Positions 16,908-25,671 of a stretch of DNA of 64,000 bases are shown here, piece by piece. Origin of the DNA: Spirosoma spitsbergense DSM 19989 (GTDB taxonomy: Bacteria > Bacteroidota > Bacteroidia > Cytophagales > Spirosomataceae); assembly GCF_000374085.1 (NCBI RefSeq), contig NZ_KB893488.1:21336-85335 (forward strand), given 5' to 3'. Position 1 is the stretch's first letter; every line of letters begins with the position of its first letter. The notes under the pieces are model-generated. The model saw only the letters and a list, made by a program, of their open reading frames with translations. It was not told the DNA's origin and searched no databases. The position numbers and the translations under genes are program-made.

Positions 16908-17489
16908 TCAGGCATGCTCTATGGCCAACTGCTTTCGCAAACGGCTCAGCGAGGGCAGCGTAATCCCAATGTACGACGCAATAATGCCCAGCGGTACCTG
17001 CTGTACTACGTCAGGCTGTTCGGTCATCAGGCGGATGTAGCGGGTGCGGGCATCTTCATACAATAGTCGGCTGCGTTTCTGTACTTTCTCCATCAACGTC
17101 CGCTCGGTAATGCGACGAACAACGTCCGGCCAGACTGAAATTGCGTGTACAAGCCGCTGATAACCGTCATAGCTGATAACCCGCGCCTGGCAGTCGGTAC
17201 TGGTTTGTACACTGACAACAGTTGGAATCTGCTGACCGAAACTCTCCGGATCAGCGAATAACTGCCCGGCACTAACGAAGTAGACTGTTTGCTCTTCCCC
17301 CGCTACCGGCTCCTCAAAAAGACGAAGAATACCGCGTTCCAGAAACCAGATGTAGCGATCAACTTGCCCTACCTGTAGCAGAAACGCGCCTTTTCGGTAC
17401 GTTTTTGGCAAGAACTCAGCCTCAATCAAACGCAGTTCATCCCGGCTAAATGAATGCTGGGCCAGTAGGTAGTCGTGCAGATGCGTCAT
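16908..17489 (-). CDS. Crp/Fnr family transcriptional regulator
   Basis: 193 residues with a cyclic-nucleotide-binding beta-roll (LPKTYRKGAFLLQVGQVDRYIWFLERGILRL) joined by a long helix to a C-terminal winged helix; the recognition region is GIIASYIGITLPSLSRLRKQL. Phosphate-binding residues of true cAMP receptors are not obvious, and no Fnr-type cysteine cluster is present, so the signal is unknown. Bacteroidota have many such regulators that control a neighbouring gene; the SDR gene lies just downstream. Confidence 0.85.
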   Translation of the reverse strand: MTHLHDYLLAQHSFSRDELRLIEAEFLPKTYRKGAFLLQVGQVDRYIWFLERGILRLFEEPVAGEEQTVYFVSAGQLFADPESFGQQIPTVVSVQTSTDCQARVISYDGYQRLVHAISVWPDVVRRITERTLMEKVQKRSRLLYEDARTRYIRLMTEQPDVVQQVPLGIIASYIGITLPSLSRLRKQLAIEHA

Positions 17490-17555
17490 GGTTTCCTGGG
17501 TTGTCTATCACACGAACAAGGATTGTTTTTAGTCCTCAAACCCCGTTCTTTATTC

Positions 17556-18440
17556 TTATTTTACCTGATCGAAAGGCATGCCCATTAAAAGCGCTACACT
17601 TATTCCTTCACCCAACATGGCATCCGTTACGGCACCAAATTTAAACAGTTTCACCTCTCTGCCAATGAAGTCGCTAATGCCGTTTGATATTGCCACTTGT
17701 TCGCGTAGCAGCAACGGTTTTTCTTTACCGGTGCTTGTAATCAGCAGGATGCGGTCAACAACGGGTCCGCCCTTTGTTTGCGCCTGTATCTGACCAATCA
17801 GCGCATTAACCGTGTCAATCGCCCGGTTATCTCCCTTTCCAGTTGCGGTGGCCACCGCCATACGGGCCTTCCCAACCACTTTTTTAACATCCGGAAAGTC
17901 AGCCGTATCAATAGTCGATTCGCAGAAACTAGCCAGTATGCTTACCGAAAAGGCTACTTGTTCGACCCGCTTAAGATAGTCTTCCTGCTCCTGGGTACAT
18001 ATCCAGACACTATCCGCCTGCTGTTGCAGGTTAAGTATCATGCGATCAACCCGTTTTCGTTGCTCAGGGTCAGTATCCGGGTATAGGCCAATCGTAGGAA
18101 CCGTTAACTTTCCCTGTTCCTTAAAAAGTTGAATGAGTAATGCCATCTGGCGGTACTCGTCAGAACTACTTAGATCAGATATGATAATGGCCATCTTGCC
18201 GGGTAACTCCGGATTGCTAAGCGCGTCTGTCAGATGCCACCTGGCTTCGTCGTCGGGTCTGTTGGTCTCAAACAGCACCTTGTTAGGCGCTGCAGAAGCC
18301 CGCAATACATCGGCATCACCATGGCAGATGAGTAAACTGGCACTGTAGAGTGGCGTTTTGAGGAGTTGATTAACCACAGCCGCCCCCATTTCGCCTACAC
18401 CAACAATGGTCAGCGTTGGCACTTCTTCGTCGTCATACAT
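17556..18440 (-). CDS. Divergent FtsZ-fold protein with degenerate GTP-binding loops
   Basis: 294 residues that align along their whole length with FtsZ. TIVGVGEMGAAVVNQLL matches the first nucleotide loop (GVGGGG), the KLTVPTIGLYP strand and EQRKRVDRMILNLQQQADSVWI match FtsZ's S5-H5 region, DTADFPDVKKVV matches the catalytic T7 segment NxDFxD, and KFGAVTDAMLGEGISVALLMGMPFD matches the C-terminal domain. The tubulin signature GGGTGTG, however, is replaced by DLSSSDEY at about 89-96, and the first loop reads GEMG, so GTP binding is unlikely. No C-terminal FtsA-binding tail is present. It follows an Mrr endonuclease gene by 35 bp on the same strand. It could be a modulator of FtsZ or a non-polymerising structural partner. 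Confidence 0.72.
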   Translation of the reverse strand: MYDDEEVPTLTIVGVGEMGAAVVNQLLKTPLYSASLLICHGDADVLRASAAPNKVLFETNRPDDEARWHLTDALSNPELPGKMAIIISDLSSSDEYRQMALLIQLFKEQGKLTVPTIGLYPDTDPEQRKRVDRMILNLQQQADSVWICTQEQEDYLKRVEQVAFSVSILASFCESTIDTADFPDVKKVVGKARMAVATATGKGDNRAIDTVNALIGQIQAQTKGGPVVDRILLITSTGKEKPLLLREQVAISNGISDFIGREVKLFKFGAVTDAMLGEGISVALLMGMPFDQVK

Positions 18441-18475
18441 GGTATAGGTTATTTAGTCAGAAGCGTTTTCGTTTT

Positions 18476-19396
18476 TTACTCGTCGAAGTAATCGTTATCA
18501 ATCCGTTTGATTTCGTACGTCTGCTGAACGGTTACACCGAGGTTATAATCAATCATGAGCTGGGTTAGCTCTTCCCCGTCAATCAGCACAATCTTGGTTT
18601 CGTTGCGGGGCGCGTAGTCTCTGGCTTCTCTGGTGAAACTGGATGTGGTAATAAAAACGCCTTTCTTGGCTCCCTGTCCTGCCAGTGCTCCAACAAATTT
18701 ATGCAATTCCGGACGTCCCACTACGTTTCCGGGTGCCCATTTTTTAGCCTGAATATAGATTACATCAAGTCCGAGTTTATCTTCCTTTATGGTTCCGTCA
18801 ATACCTTCATCGCCACTTTTACCAATGGCTTTACCCGCATCTTTAATTGACCCTCCGTAACCCATTTTAACGAGTAACTCAACGACCAGTTTTTCAAAAA
18901 AGGCGGGAGACAGAGAAACGATTTTACTCAGAAGATCCTGAGAAAGTGTTTTACGAATGCTTTGATAAACGCTGTCCAGCGTTTCATCAGGTGTTTGAGT
19001 TGATACTTCGTCGTTCGGGTGGTTTATTTCCGCCGTACCATTCTCATCACGCTTCGGCGATTGAAAATCAACATACTCGGGAAATTGCCGAAGAAATGCT
19101 ATGTTAATTTTAGGTAGCCTTTGCTCTAGAACCTTTCTCCCTCGTTCTGTTCTTTTGAAGTAAGCACGTCTGGACGACTCAAGTAAACCCGCTTTTAGTA
19201 AATGGGTTTTTGTCCATGAAACACGATTTTCAAATATCCGTTGAGTTCCTGACGGCAATAATTCTTCCCGTTCTAATTCAGAAAGCCCAAACTCATTAGC
19301 TAGAAACCCTACGGCTTCTCGCGTTGTATGTTCATTCCCGTCGTTACTGAACTCCAGGAACGGCAACATAATAGATTGAAAGTCAGGGATAGGCAT
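18476..19396 (-). CDS. Mrr-type restriction endonuclease (type IV-like)
   Basis: 306 residues: an N-terminal winged-helix Mrr_N domain (about 1-95, with LPSGTQRIFENRVSWTKTHL and the hairpin YFKRTERGRKVL), an acidic linker, and a C-terminal Mrr_cat nuclease domain. The active site reads GDEGIDG (Asp200) followed by IYIQAKKW (Gln216, Lys218), the D...QxK variant of PD-(D/E)XK used by Mrr. Family members cut modified DNA without a companion methyltransferase, and none is seen here. The FtsZ-like gene starts 35 bp downstream, suggesting a two-gene operon. Confidence 0.9.
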   Translation of the reverse strand: MPIPDFQSIMLPFLEFSNDGNEHTTREAVGFLANEFGLSELEREELLPSGTQRIFENRVSWTKTHLLKAGLLESSRRAYFKRTERGRKVLEQRLPKINIAFLRQFPEYVDFQSPKRDENGTAEINHPNDEVSTQTPDETLDSVYQSIRKTLSQDLLSKIVSLSPAFFEKLVVELLVKMGYGGSIKDAGKAIGKSGDEGIDGTIKEDKLGLDVIYIQAKKWAPGNVVGRPELHKFVGALAGQGAKKGVFITTSSFTREARDYAPRNETKIVLIDGEELTQLMIDYNLGVTVQQTYEIKRIDNDYFDE

Positions 19397-19797
19397 CGGT
19401 ATGAATTTAGGTACACAAAGATAATGCCGATGTGATTAAGCAATCATATGACTGTCTGAAAAGAGGGGGAACGTTCTGTAATCTCCTCTACCCCTCAATT
19501 TTCCTTTCCAGGAGCGCGTAGCTTAAACTTTTGCCGTGGGTGTCCATGGTTAGGGAGGTGGTCATGGCACCAGTCAATGCTTGCTGGCACACGACCTGAA
19601 GGGCGGGCAGGCTGGGTGGTTCGCAACTACGCCCAACGGGGGATTGATCAGCCCGGAAGAGGGCTGGGACTTACATTTTTTCAAATCTGGGTATTTCGCC
19701 CAACGACCACCGGAGCCGATGACGCGGAGGGGAGGTGTACTCCTGCCGTCGTTGGGCTATAAAGGAACCGGTTGTGTCCCGTCATAAACGGGCAACG
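19397..19797. other. Intergenic stretch without recognised features
   Basis: Holds the upstream region of the Mrr gene. Short frames at 19577-19787 have no family resemblance and strongly biased G/C runs. No promoter, RNA or repeat stands out. Confidence 0.4.
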
Positions 19798-20730
19798 TCA
19801 GGTCAAATCAGCCTTAGTTGACGCAGGCAGTTTCTCGAACTGATTGTGAATGGCCAGAACCGCCACGCCAAACAGCACCGCCACCACAATCAGGATGGTA
19901 TTGAGCAGCCCATCAATACCGAACGAGAGCCGGATCAGGATGGTAGAGATGATAAACCCGGAGTTGCGGATCACCTTGTTGAATTTATCGGTGTTCAAAA
20001 ACGAAATCAGCAGCAACAGTACGTCGGTCAGGATCAGCACCGTGAAAAATTCATCGAAAAATATTTTGTTCACATCTTTCATTGAGTCGACCATCTGGCC
20101 AATGGAGAAGAAATTTTCATATATCCAGTGACTAAGGCTATAGACCGACATACCCACGAAAATAGGCACCAAACACGTGGCAATCAGTTTTTTGAGGGTA
20201 ATAAACCGTTTGGTCTCTAGGGAATGGGATTGTTTTTGTCCGGGCTCACCCTGCTTTTGCTTGAGCCGGTAGAAGATCAGAATAAGCGAAAACAGCAGCA
20301 CAGTCGCCACCAGATCGTAGGTAAACTGCAGGTCGTCCCGCACTTTGAACCAATCGTCGGTAAATTCCAGTTTAGACAGGTCTTTATAGAGCCGCCGGAT
20401 CACGATCAGCGTAATAATCTCATACTGCTTGCCGATGTAATTATAGATCGACTTGGGCAAATAATAGACCAGCAGATAGACCTCGTAGATCAGGATAAAC
20501 GAGAACGGCGTGTAGATCGCGGCAATTGGACTGTCCAGGAGTTTGGAGTGGTCCTGCGGCCGGATGAGGTCCAGACTGACGGCTGCAATGAGAAGCAGGT
20601 GAACTCCGAAACCTATAATAGCCATCAGCACGATGACAAACTCGCTTTTCTCTTTTATTTTTTCAGACAGTAAGGACGAATAAAATCGGTCTAGTAATCG
20701 GTTACGGTTGGTCGGAGCTTCGGCTATCAT
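19798..20730 (-). CDS. Multi-spanning membrane protein of unknown function
   Basis: 310 residues with about seven hydrophobic segments: two or three in the first 100 residues (FVIVLMAIIGFGVHLLLIAAV; FSFILIYEVYLLVYYL), one near 145, then CLVPIFVGMSVYSL, FFTVLILTDVLLLLISFL and a final pair. A cytoplasmic basic loop (RLKQKQGEPGQKQSH) separates two halves. I recognise no transport or enzyme motif. It stands alone between intergenic regions of about 400 and 360 bp, so it is probably monocistronic. Confidence 0.7.
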   Translation of the reverse strand: MIAEAPTNRNRLLDRFYSSLLSEKIKEKSEFVIVLMAIIGFGVHLLLIAAVSLDLIRPQDHSKLLDSPIAAIYTPFSFILIYEVYLLVYYLPKSIYNYIGKQYEIITLIVIRRLYKDLSKLEFTDDWFKVRDDLQFTYDLVATVLLFSLILIFYRLKQKQGEPGQKQSHSLETKRFITLKKLIATCLVPIFVGMSVYSLSHWIYENFFSIGQMVDSMKDVNKIFFDEFFTVLILTDVLLLLISFLNTDKFNKVIRNSGFIISTILIRLSFGIDGLLNTILIVVAVLFGVAVLAIHNQFEKLPASTKADLT

Positions 20731-21090
20731 ACATCGCTACCAGAAAGTGGCCAATGAATATATGGATTGAGTTATTGCTAATCAACTATTTGCTTTCAGT
20801 TGACCTGGTATGGACGTACCAGGATCGTTTACAGACTATATCATTAATAGTTCACCCAATGCATTCATGTACGCAAAGGCAATCAACATAAAACCATTGA
20901 TAATCAGCAAATTAACATCAATTTCCCGAGGAATTATCCGCACTTTCACTAAAGCAGTTCACTAAACCAACTTTGGTTATAAGAAAGAACGAAAGGGTGC
21001 AGATAAATAGCAAAGTGGCAGGAAAAGGTACAATGATTATGCTGGATTCACCATACGGTAGACTGTACCGGTAGCCTCCCTCGCTCCTGC
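20731..21090. other. Intergenic stretch without recognised features
   Basis: A/T-rich region upstream of the membrane-protein gene, which presumably holds its promoter. I could not assign a convincing -33/-7 pair, RNA or repeat. Confidence 0.4.
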
Positions 21091-21777
21091 TCACTTTACC
21101 GGTCGGATGATAAAATTCTTGAGGGAGTTTTTCTTGATGATTTTCACTAACTGACCGCCTTCGTACTCGTATTCATCTTCCCGGTCGCTGAGTCGGGCGG
21201 TATAAGCTCCTTTCGCGGGGGACGTAAAAGCGAAGTAGTCGCCGAAGTACTCCGAATAGATACGGCTTCGGCCAACGGGTTCACCAAAGTACACGTTGCT
21301 CAGAATGTAGGTGATGGGCCGGGTTTCGGTTGCTTTTCGGGAATACTTGTACTGTTCGGCCACGATGTCGTAATGGTCACTTTTCCACTCCGTTTTGGTC
21401 AGAAAACTACCCTTGTTGGTCTGGGCTTCCACAGTAGAACGGGTGAGTTTGCCCTGTTGCATCAGGCTCACCATCTTGTAATACACTTTCACTTTGTAAA
21501 CCAGCAAATTGACACTTACATCACTGATAATGGTGTACAAAACAGTTTGGTTGCCTTTTGGCTGACGCATGGCCGTCATGGTACCTACTTTAATACCGGC
21601 TATGTCGATAACAAACTGCCGGGTCTGCGTGCTATCAGGTGCCTGCCCCAACCCAGAAAGGGAGGTACCCAATACGATAATCAGGAAAAGCACCCCCTTT
21701 TTGGGGAGTTTCCGAAAGACCGGATTATAACCCGGCACACGTAATTTTGCGCTACTATTACCTATTCTTACCATCAT
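21091..21777 (-). CDS. DUF6134-like exported protein
   Basis: 228 residues with a signal segment (GVLFLIIVLGTSLSGLGQ). The mature part (IDIAGIKVGTMTAMRQ, YTIISDVSVNLLVYKVKVYYKM, ...RPITYILSNVYFGEP) has the long-strand pattern of a lipid-binding-type periplasmic beta structure, similar to DUF3108/DUF6134 proteins. Its start overlaps the stop of the NapH-like gene by 4 bp (ATGA), so it is the last gene of a coupled redox operon. Function unknown. A second ATG one codon later could also serve. Confidence 0.65.
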   Translation of the reverse strand: MMVRIGNSSAKLRVPGYNPVFRKLPKKGVLFLIIVLGTSLSGLGQAPDSTQTRQFVIDIAGIKVGTMTAMRQPKGNQTVLYTIISDVSVNLLVYKVKVYYKMVSLMQQGKLTRSTVEAQTNKGSFLTKTEWKSDHYDIVAEQYKYSRKATETRPITYILSNVYFGEPVGRSRIYSEYFGDYFAFTSPAKGAYTARLSDREDEYEYEGGQLVKIIKKNSLKNFIIRPVK

Positions 21778-23327
21778 ACGTTTACGCGGATACCGTCATT
21801 TCCCAGCAAAATTGGGTTTATGGCAGGCATACGGTTTGTCTCATCATCATTTTCCAGGTTCAATACGCCCCGTGGGCACACAGCCGAACAAACTCCACAC
21901 CCCACGCACGACGACCGGACAATATCCTGACCACGTTGCGCGTACCACCGAACATCGATACCCATCTCGCAGTAGGTCGAGCAGTTGCCACAGGAAATGC
22001 ACTGCCCGCCGTTGGTTGTAATGCGAAAACGGGATTTAAAGCGTTGGACCAGACCCAGGTAAGCAGCCAGCGGACAGCCAAACCGGCACCACACCCGGTT
22101 ACCCATAACGGGATAGAAACCAGTACCCACCACCCCGGCAAAGATGGAGCCAATGGCAAAACCATAACCGGAACGCAGGCTGTACGAATCCAGAAACCCA
22201 AACAGCGCCGACTGGCCGCTTACATAGGTGTATAGCACGGCTACCGTCATCACCACGGCAAAAACGAGCACGCCATGCACCACCACCCGTTCAAACTTCC
22301 AGGCAACCAGCCGTTTGTCAGACAATTGGCGGTACGGGTCGCCCAGCGTTTCGGCCAGGCCACCGCAACCACACACCCAGGAGCAATACCAGCGTTTGCC
22401 AAAGAAATACGTCATAACCGGCACACCAATCAGCCAGAGGGCCGTTCCCCACACCAGCAGAAAAAGACCGAACGTACCAGCCTGAATTTTCTGGTCGAGC
22501 CGGTAGTCGAAGTAAAAACTATAGTCGAGCGGCCACATATTTTTCAAATCCTGCGCGGGCTGGTTGAACAGCGACAGCAGTTCGGGGATGAGGAACGCAA
22601 AGCAGGTCTGGAAGAACATGACCGACACCGTGCGGATTTGCTGGTAGGGATTGCCCCGGTACTTGACCAGCATCCGAACACCCATCACCAGAATGGCCAG
22701 TGTATAAAGGGTGCCGTACACGAACCACTGGCTGGCGGGTCCGCCGTTCAGCAGTCGGCTCAACGGGTCGAACATGAGTACCCAGTTGGTCAGGTATTCG
22801 GGGTAGAAATAGAGCAGCACGTAAAAGCCAATCAGGAAACTGCCGATGACGATGCCAATCCAGCCCCGGTTGGTGGCTGGATTATGAAAAACACCGTTGT
22901 TTTTGATACCCGGCAACTGCCTCTTTTTCGGTATGATGTACAGCAATGCGCCCCCCACGCACAGTAGCAGACTCAGGCAGAAAAACAGCAGACTGTTATC
23001 CGGGAAGAAGCCAATACTGGCGGCTTTGGTAACCGGAAATGCGTAGTCGTCATTGATGATTTTGTCTTTCTCGTTCCGCGCTTTGTACCCGTCATTCAGT
23101 TTGGCGATGGCGGATTTGAAATCGCTTACAAACCCAAAAGCCGACCCGTACACGGTACCCTGCATACCCGACGTGGCCGATTCAACAGCAGCCAACTGCT
23201 CTTTCTTAACGGTGCTGGTCAAAACCGCATCGGTCAACTGATAACGGCTCAGGCTGAGCGAACCGACGAACAGGGCAAAGCCAATCAGGAAAAGCGTTAA
23301 ACCAATACGTTGGGTGTTTGTAAGCAT
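21774..23327 (-). CDS. NapH/NosR-like 4Fe-4S membrane protein
   Basis: 517 residues. After an N-terminal helix and a periplasmic loop there are about seven membrane helices. Two cysteine motifs of the NapH/NosR/CcoG type face the membrane interface (WYCSWVCGCGG and VWCRFGCPLAA), followed by two ferredoxin clusters near the C-terminus (CISCGNCSTYC and CVGCGVCSAVCPRG). Such proteins pass electrons between quinol or FAD enzymes and periplasmic acceptors. No nos, nap or nrf gene is nearby, so denitrification is not implied. Upstream in the operon lie an FAD oxidoreductase and a DUF547 protein. Confidence 0.82.
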   Translation of the reverse strand: MLTNTQRIGLTLFLIGFALFVGSLSLSRYQLTDAVLTSTVKKEQLAAVESATSGMQGTVYGSAFGFVSDFKSAIAKLNDGYKARNEKDKIINDDYAFPVTKAASIGFFPDNSLLFFCLSLLLCVGGALLYIIPKKRQLPGIKNNGVFHNPATNRGWIGIVIGSFLIGFYVLLYFYPEYLTNWVLMFDPLSRLLNGGPASQWFVYGTLYTLAILVMGVRMLVKYRGNPYQQIRTVSVMFFQTCFAFLIPELLSLFNQPAQDLKNMWPLDYSFYFDYRLDQKIQAGTFGLFLLVWGTALWLIGVPVMTYFFGKRWYCSWVCGCGGLAETLGDPYRQLSDKRLVAWKFERVVVHGVLVFAVVMTVAVLYTYVSGQSALFGFLDSYSLRSGYGFAIGSIFAGVVGTGFYPVMGNRVWCRFGCPLAAYLGLVQRFKSRFRITTNGGQCISCGNCSTYCEMGIDVRWYAQRGQDIVRSSCVGCGVCSAVCPRGVLNLENDDETNRMPAINPILLGNDGIRVNV

Positions 23328-23416
23328 AGGGTTTGGGGTTTGTGGCTTAGGGCATGGGGGTGGAACTTAAGGGTTAGCGATTGGACCGCATACCTCCTCC
23401 CTCCCCCGACCCTTTG

Positions 23417-24733
23417 CTAAAATAATCGCTGCAACCAGCTTTTCCGGGGGGGCGCTTTTCCGGCCAGCTGGTCTGTGTAATTCTCCGAAAATTCCGGATT
23501 GAAATCGGCTTGCTGAAACTGGCTCAACACCTCCGGCAAAGGGCGGTGCTCCCGAATCCAGCGTTCGCAAACGGCGTGGCGCAGGCGCAGGCCAAAGGCG
23601 TGAATACCCACCACACCTTCCCCTTTCGCTGCGTAATTGATGCGCAGGCACTGCTGCCCGTTTGGATGTTCCCAGTAATATGTCTTCTCACCCTCGGCCA
23701 GTCTGGCGTTCATGGTGCCGTAGGTCTGGTACTCGATGTCGAAAAACTTGGCGGAGTTGAAAAACACGCCCGGCTGGTAGGCGGTTCGGTTGCCACACAG
23801 CGTTTGCGCCACGGTTTCGCCGTGCATCCGGCCCGTGTACCAGATTTGTTCGATGGCTTTTCGCGGGCTGCCGTCCGTGCCGGCTATCGGAGCCCGAAAC
23901 TCATTACAGTCGCCGATGGCATACACATCCGGGATATTCGTCTCGAAGTATTCATTGACCAGAACGCCTTTTCCCAGTTCGATGCCGGACGTTTTCAGAA
24001 AGCTGACATTGGGCGTTACGCCCACGCCCAACCCTACAAACTGACAGGCAATCTCCCGCTCATCGGTGGTGACAATGGCCCGTACGTGCCCGTTATCATC
24101 AGCCAGAATTTCGTTCAGCTCCGTTTGCAGTTGCAGGTCAACGCCGTGCTGGCGAACGTGACGACCAATAAGTTCTCCTTCTTCAGCCGGGATGGTCGAA
24201 CTCCAGTAGTGCGTATCGCGTACGAGCATCGTTACGGCAATATGGCGGGAATGGAGCATTTCGGCCATCTCGATACCGATAAGCCCCCCGCCTACCACTA
24301 CGGCCCGGTCAATATCCCGGGTATGATGCTCCATGCTTTCCAGGTCCGGCAACCCATATAGCCCCTGCACCCCTGTGGCATCCAGACCCGGCCAGTTGAC
24401 GGTACTGGAAACGGAGCCGGTGGCAATGACCAGCGCATCATAATCCAGCCACGTATCGTCGATGAGCCGAATACGTTTAGCACCCGTGTCTACCTCTCCC
24501 ACATAGCCTCTGACCAGATCAATCCGGTTTTTCTTCCAGAACCAGTCCTCATAGGGCTTGGTGTGTTCGTAGGTCATGTGCCCCATGTAAATGTACATGA
24601 GGGCCGTACGCGAATAAAAGTGCTCGGATTCCGCCGAAATGACGGTAATCCGAGCACTGTCGTCCTGCTGGCGAACGTGTCTGGCGGTGGTGATACCGGC
24701 AATGCCGTTACCGATAATGATGATATGCTTCAT
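23417..24733 (-). CDS. NAD(P)/FAD-dependent oxidoreductase (NirB/rubredoxin-reductase-like)
   Basis: 438 residues with the two-dinucleotide-fold layout: FAD-binding GNGIAGITTA at the N-terminus, ALVIATGS, the second Rossmann loop VVVGGGLIGIEMAEML, and the flavin-contacting motif VYAIGDCNEF. The C-terminal 100 residues (FFNSAKFFDIEYQTYG) resemble those of NirB-type and ferredoxin-reductase-like members. It could feed electrons from NAD(P)H to the NapH-like protein encoded downstream. The frame is open to 24751; I choose ATG 24733 (MKHIIIIGNG). It starts 22 bp after the DUF547 gene on the same strand. Confidence 0.83.
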   Translation of the reverse strand: MKHIIIIGNGIAGITTARHVRQQDDSARITVISAESEHFYSRTALMYIYMGHMTYEHTKPYEDWFWKKNRIDLVRGYVGEVDTGAKRIRLIDDTWLDYDALVIATGSVSSTVNWPGLDATGVQGLYGLPDLESMEHHTRDIDRAVVVGGGLIGIEMAEMLHSRHIAVTMLVRDTHYWSSTIPAEEGELIGRHVRQHGVDLQLQTELNEILADDNGHVRAIVTTDEREIACQFVGLGVGVTPNVSFLKTSGIELGKGVLVNEYFETNIPDVYAIGDCNEFRAPIAGTDGSPRKAIEQIWYTGRMHGETVAQTLCGNRTAYQPGVFFNSAKFFDIEYQTYGTMNARLAEGEKTYYWEHPNGQQCLRINYAAKGEGVVGIHAFGLRLRHAVCERWIREHRPLPEVLSQFQQADFNPEFSENYTDQLAGKAPPRKSWLQRLF

Positions 24734-24755
24734 GGAAAGCCGGTTCGGCAACGAA

Positions 24756-25544
24756 TTACTTCTGCTCGTTGAGGTTCCAGTTATAATCCATATAATCGAT
24801 TTTGGTGTTGTCGGTTATTTTAGTTGTCGAGTATTTATTGACCCACTTCACCACCGACTGCCCGCTTTCTTTCCAGTCACCCTTGTACCAGTCGAAGTAC
24901 TTCGATAGTTTGGATTCATCTTTACTGATTTTGTTTTTAGCCGGATTATTCAGGAAATCATTTCCCTGGTCATTCAGCTGGGCTTCCAGTTTATCAGCCA
25001 TGTACGCTTCATTCCGCAACCGGGGGCAGGAGATCGATGCACATACCAGCGCGAAGTGAATCCGGGGGTCGTTGTATTTCTTGCGTAACGTACCGTGTTC
25101 AATGTTGTCGAGACTCATTTTCTCCCCGCCAATGGTAAAAAACTTCTCCGCCCAGGGGGTATTGACAAAAGGAATCTGGATTTTCGACCCAATGTCCTTG
25201 ATGCTCTCAATGGGATAATGTTTTACAACATCCTTAATGGTGAAGGCATTATAGGCATTGATCCAGTAAGCCATCTGCTCGTTCTTGCTCCAGGACGATG
25301 CCGGTGGGTTCTTGCTCAGCATATCCAGGTACTGATCCAGTACTTTTACGTCCGACTTAAACCCTTTGTAGTTAACAAGCCCTTTATCATTGACGTATTT
25401 TTTCAGCAGTTTATCGAAAATGCTGTGATCAACGGGAGCTGCGCCGGTTGTATCGTACGTGGTTTTGTTCGTGCAGGTAAAAGCCGTAAGCAGGGTGATA
25501 AGCAACCCCGTTAAAGCCAGTGTAAGAAATGATGTTTTTTTCAT
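24756..25544 (-). CDS. DUF547 domain-containing exported protein (probable lipoprotein)
   Basis: 262 residues with an N-terminal export signal (MKKTSFLTLALTGLLITLL) followed by FTC, a plausible lipid-attachment cysteine. The DUF547 signatures are present: MAYWINAYNAFTIKDVV, HGTLRKKYNDPRIHFALVCASISCPRLRNEAY, and FDWYKGDW. The domain is of unknown catalytic role, with a conserved Cys and His arrangement suggestive of an enzyme. It is the first gene of the minus-strand operon with FAD oxidoreductase, NapH-like and DUF6134 genes, and diverges from the outer-membrane barrel gene. Confidence 0.82.
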   Translation of the reverse strand: MKKTSFLTLALTGLLITLLTAFTCTNKTTYDTTGAAPVDHSIFDKLLKKYVNDKGLVNYKGFKSDVKVLDQYLDMLSKNPPASSWSKNEQMAYWINAYNAFTIKDVVKHYPIESIKDIGSKIQIPFVNTPWAEKFFTIGGEKMSLDNIEHGTLRKKYNDPRIHFALVCASISCPRLRNEAYMADKLEAQLNDQGNDFLNNPAKNKISKDESKLSKYFDWYKGDWKESGQSVVKWVNKYSTTKITDNTKIDYMDYNWNLNEQK

Positions 25545-25671
25545 AGTACCTTTAAAAAATTTGTTACTAATTGATATACGACCCGAAAGCCCAAAAGGTT
25601 TTTGATTCGTTCGGGTCCAAACTCTGTTGGTTACTTTATCGTATGCTAAAGTACGTCAACTTCTATGTCAA

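Noticed and set aside
17556..18440. Calling this gene ftsZ
   Set aside because: The GTP-binding loops and the C-terminal tail are missing, so it cannot be the division GTPase itself.
21774..23327. NosR or NapH of a denitrification pathway
   Set aside because: Only the shared cysteine motifs support it; no nos, nap or nrf genes are present, so only the general family is named.
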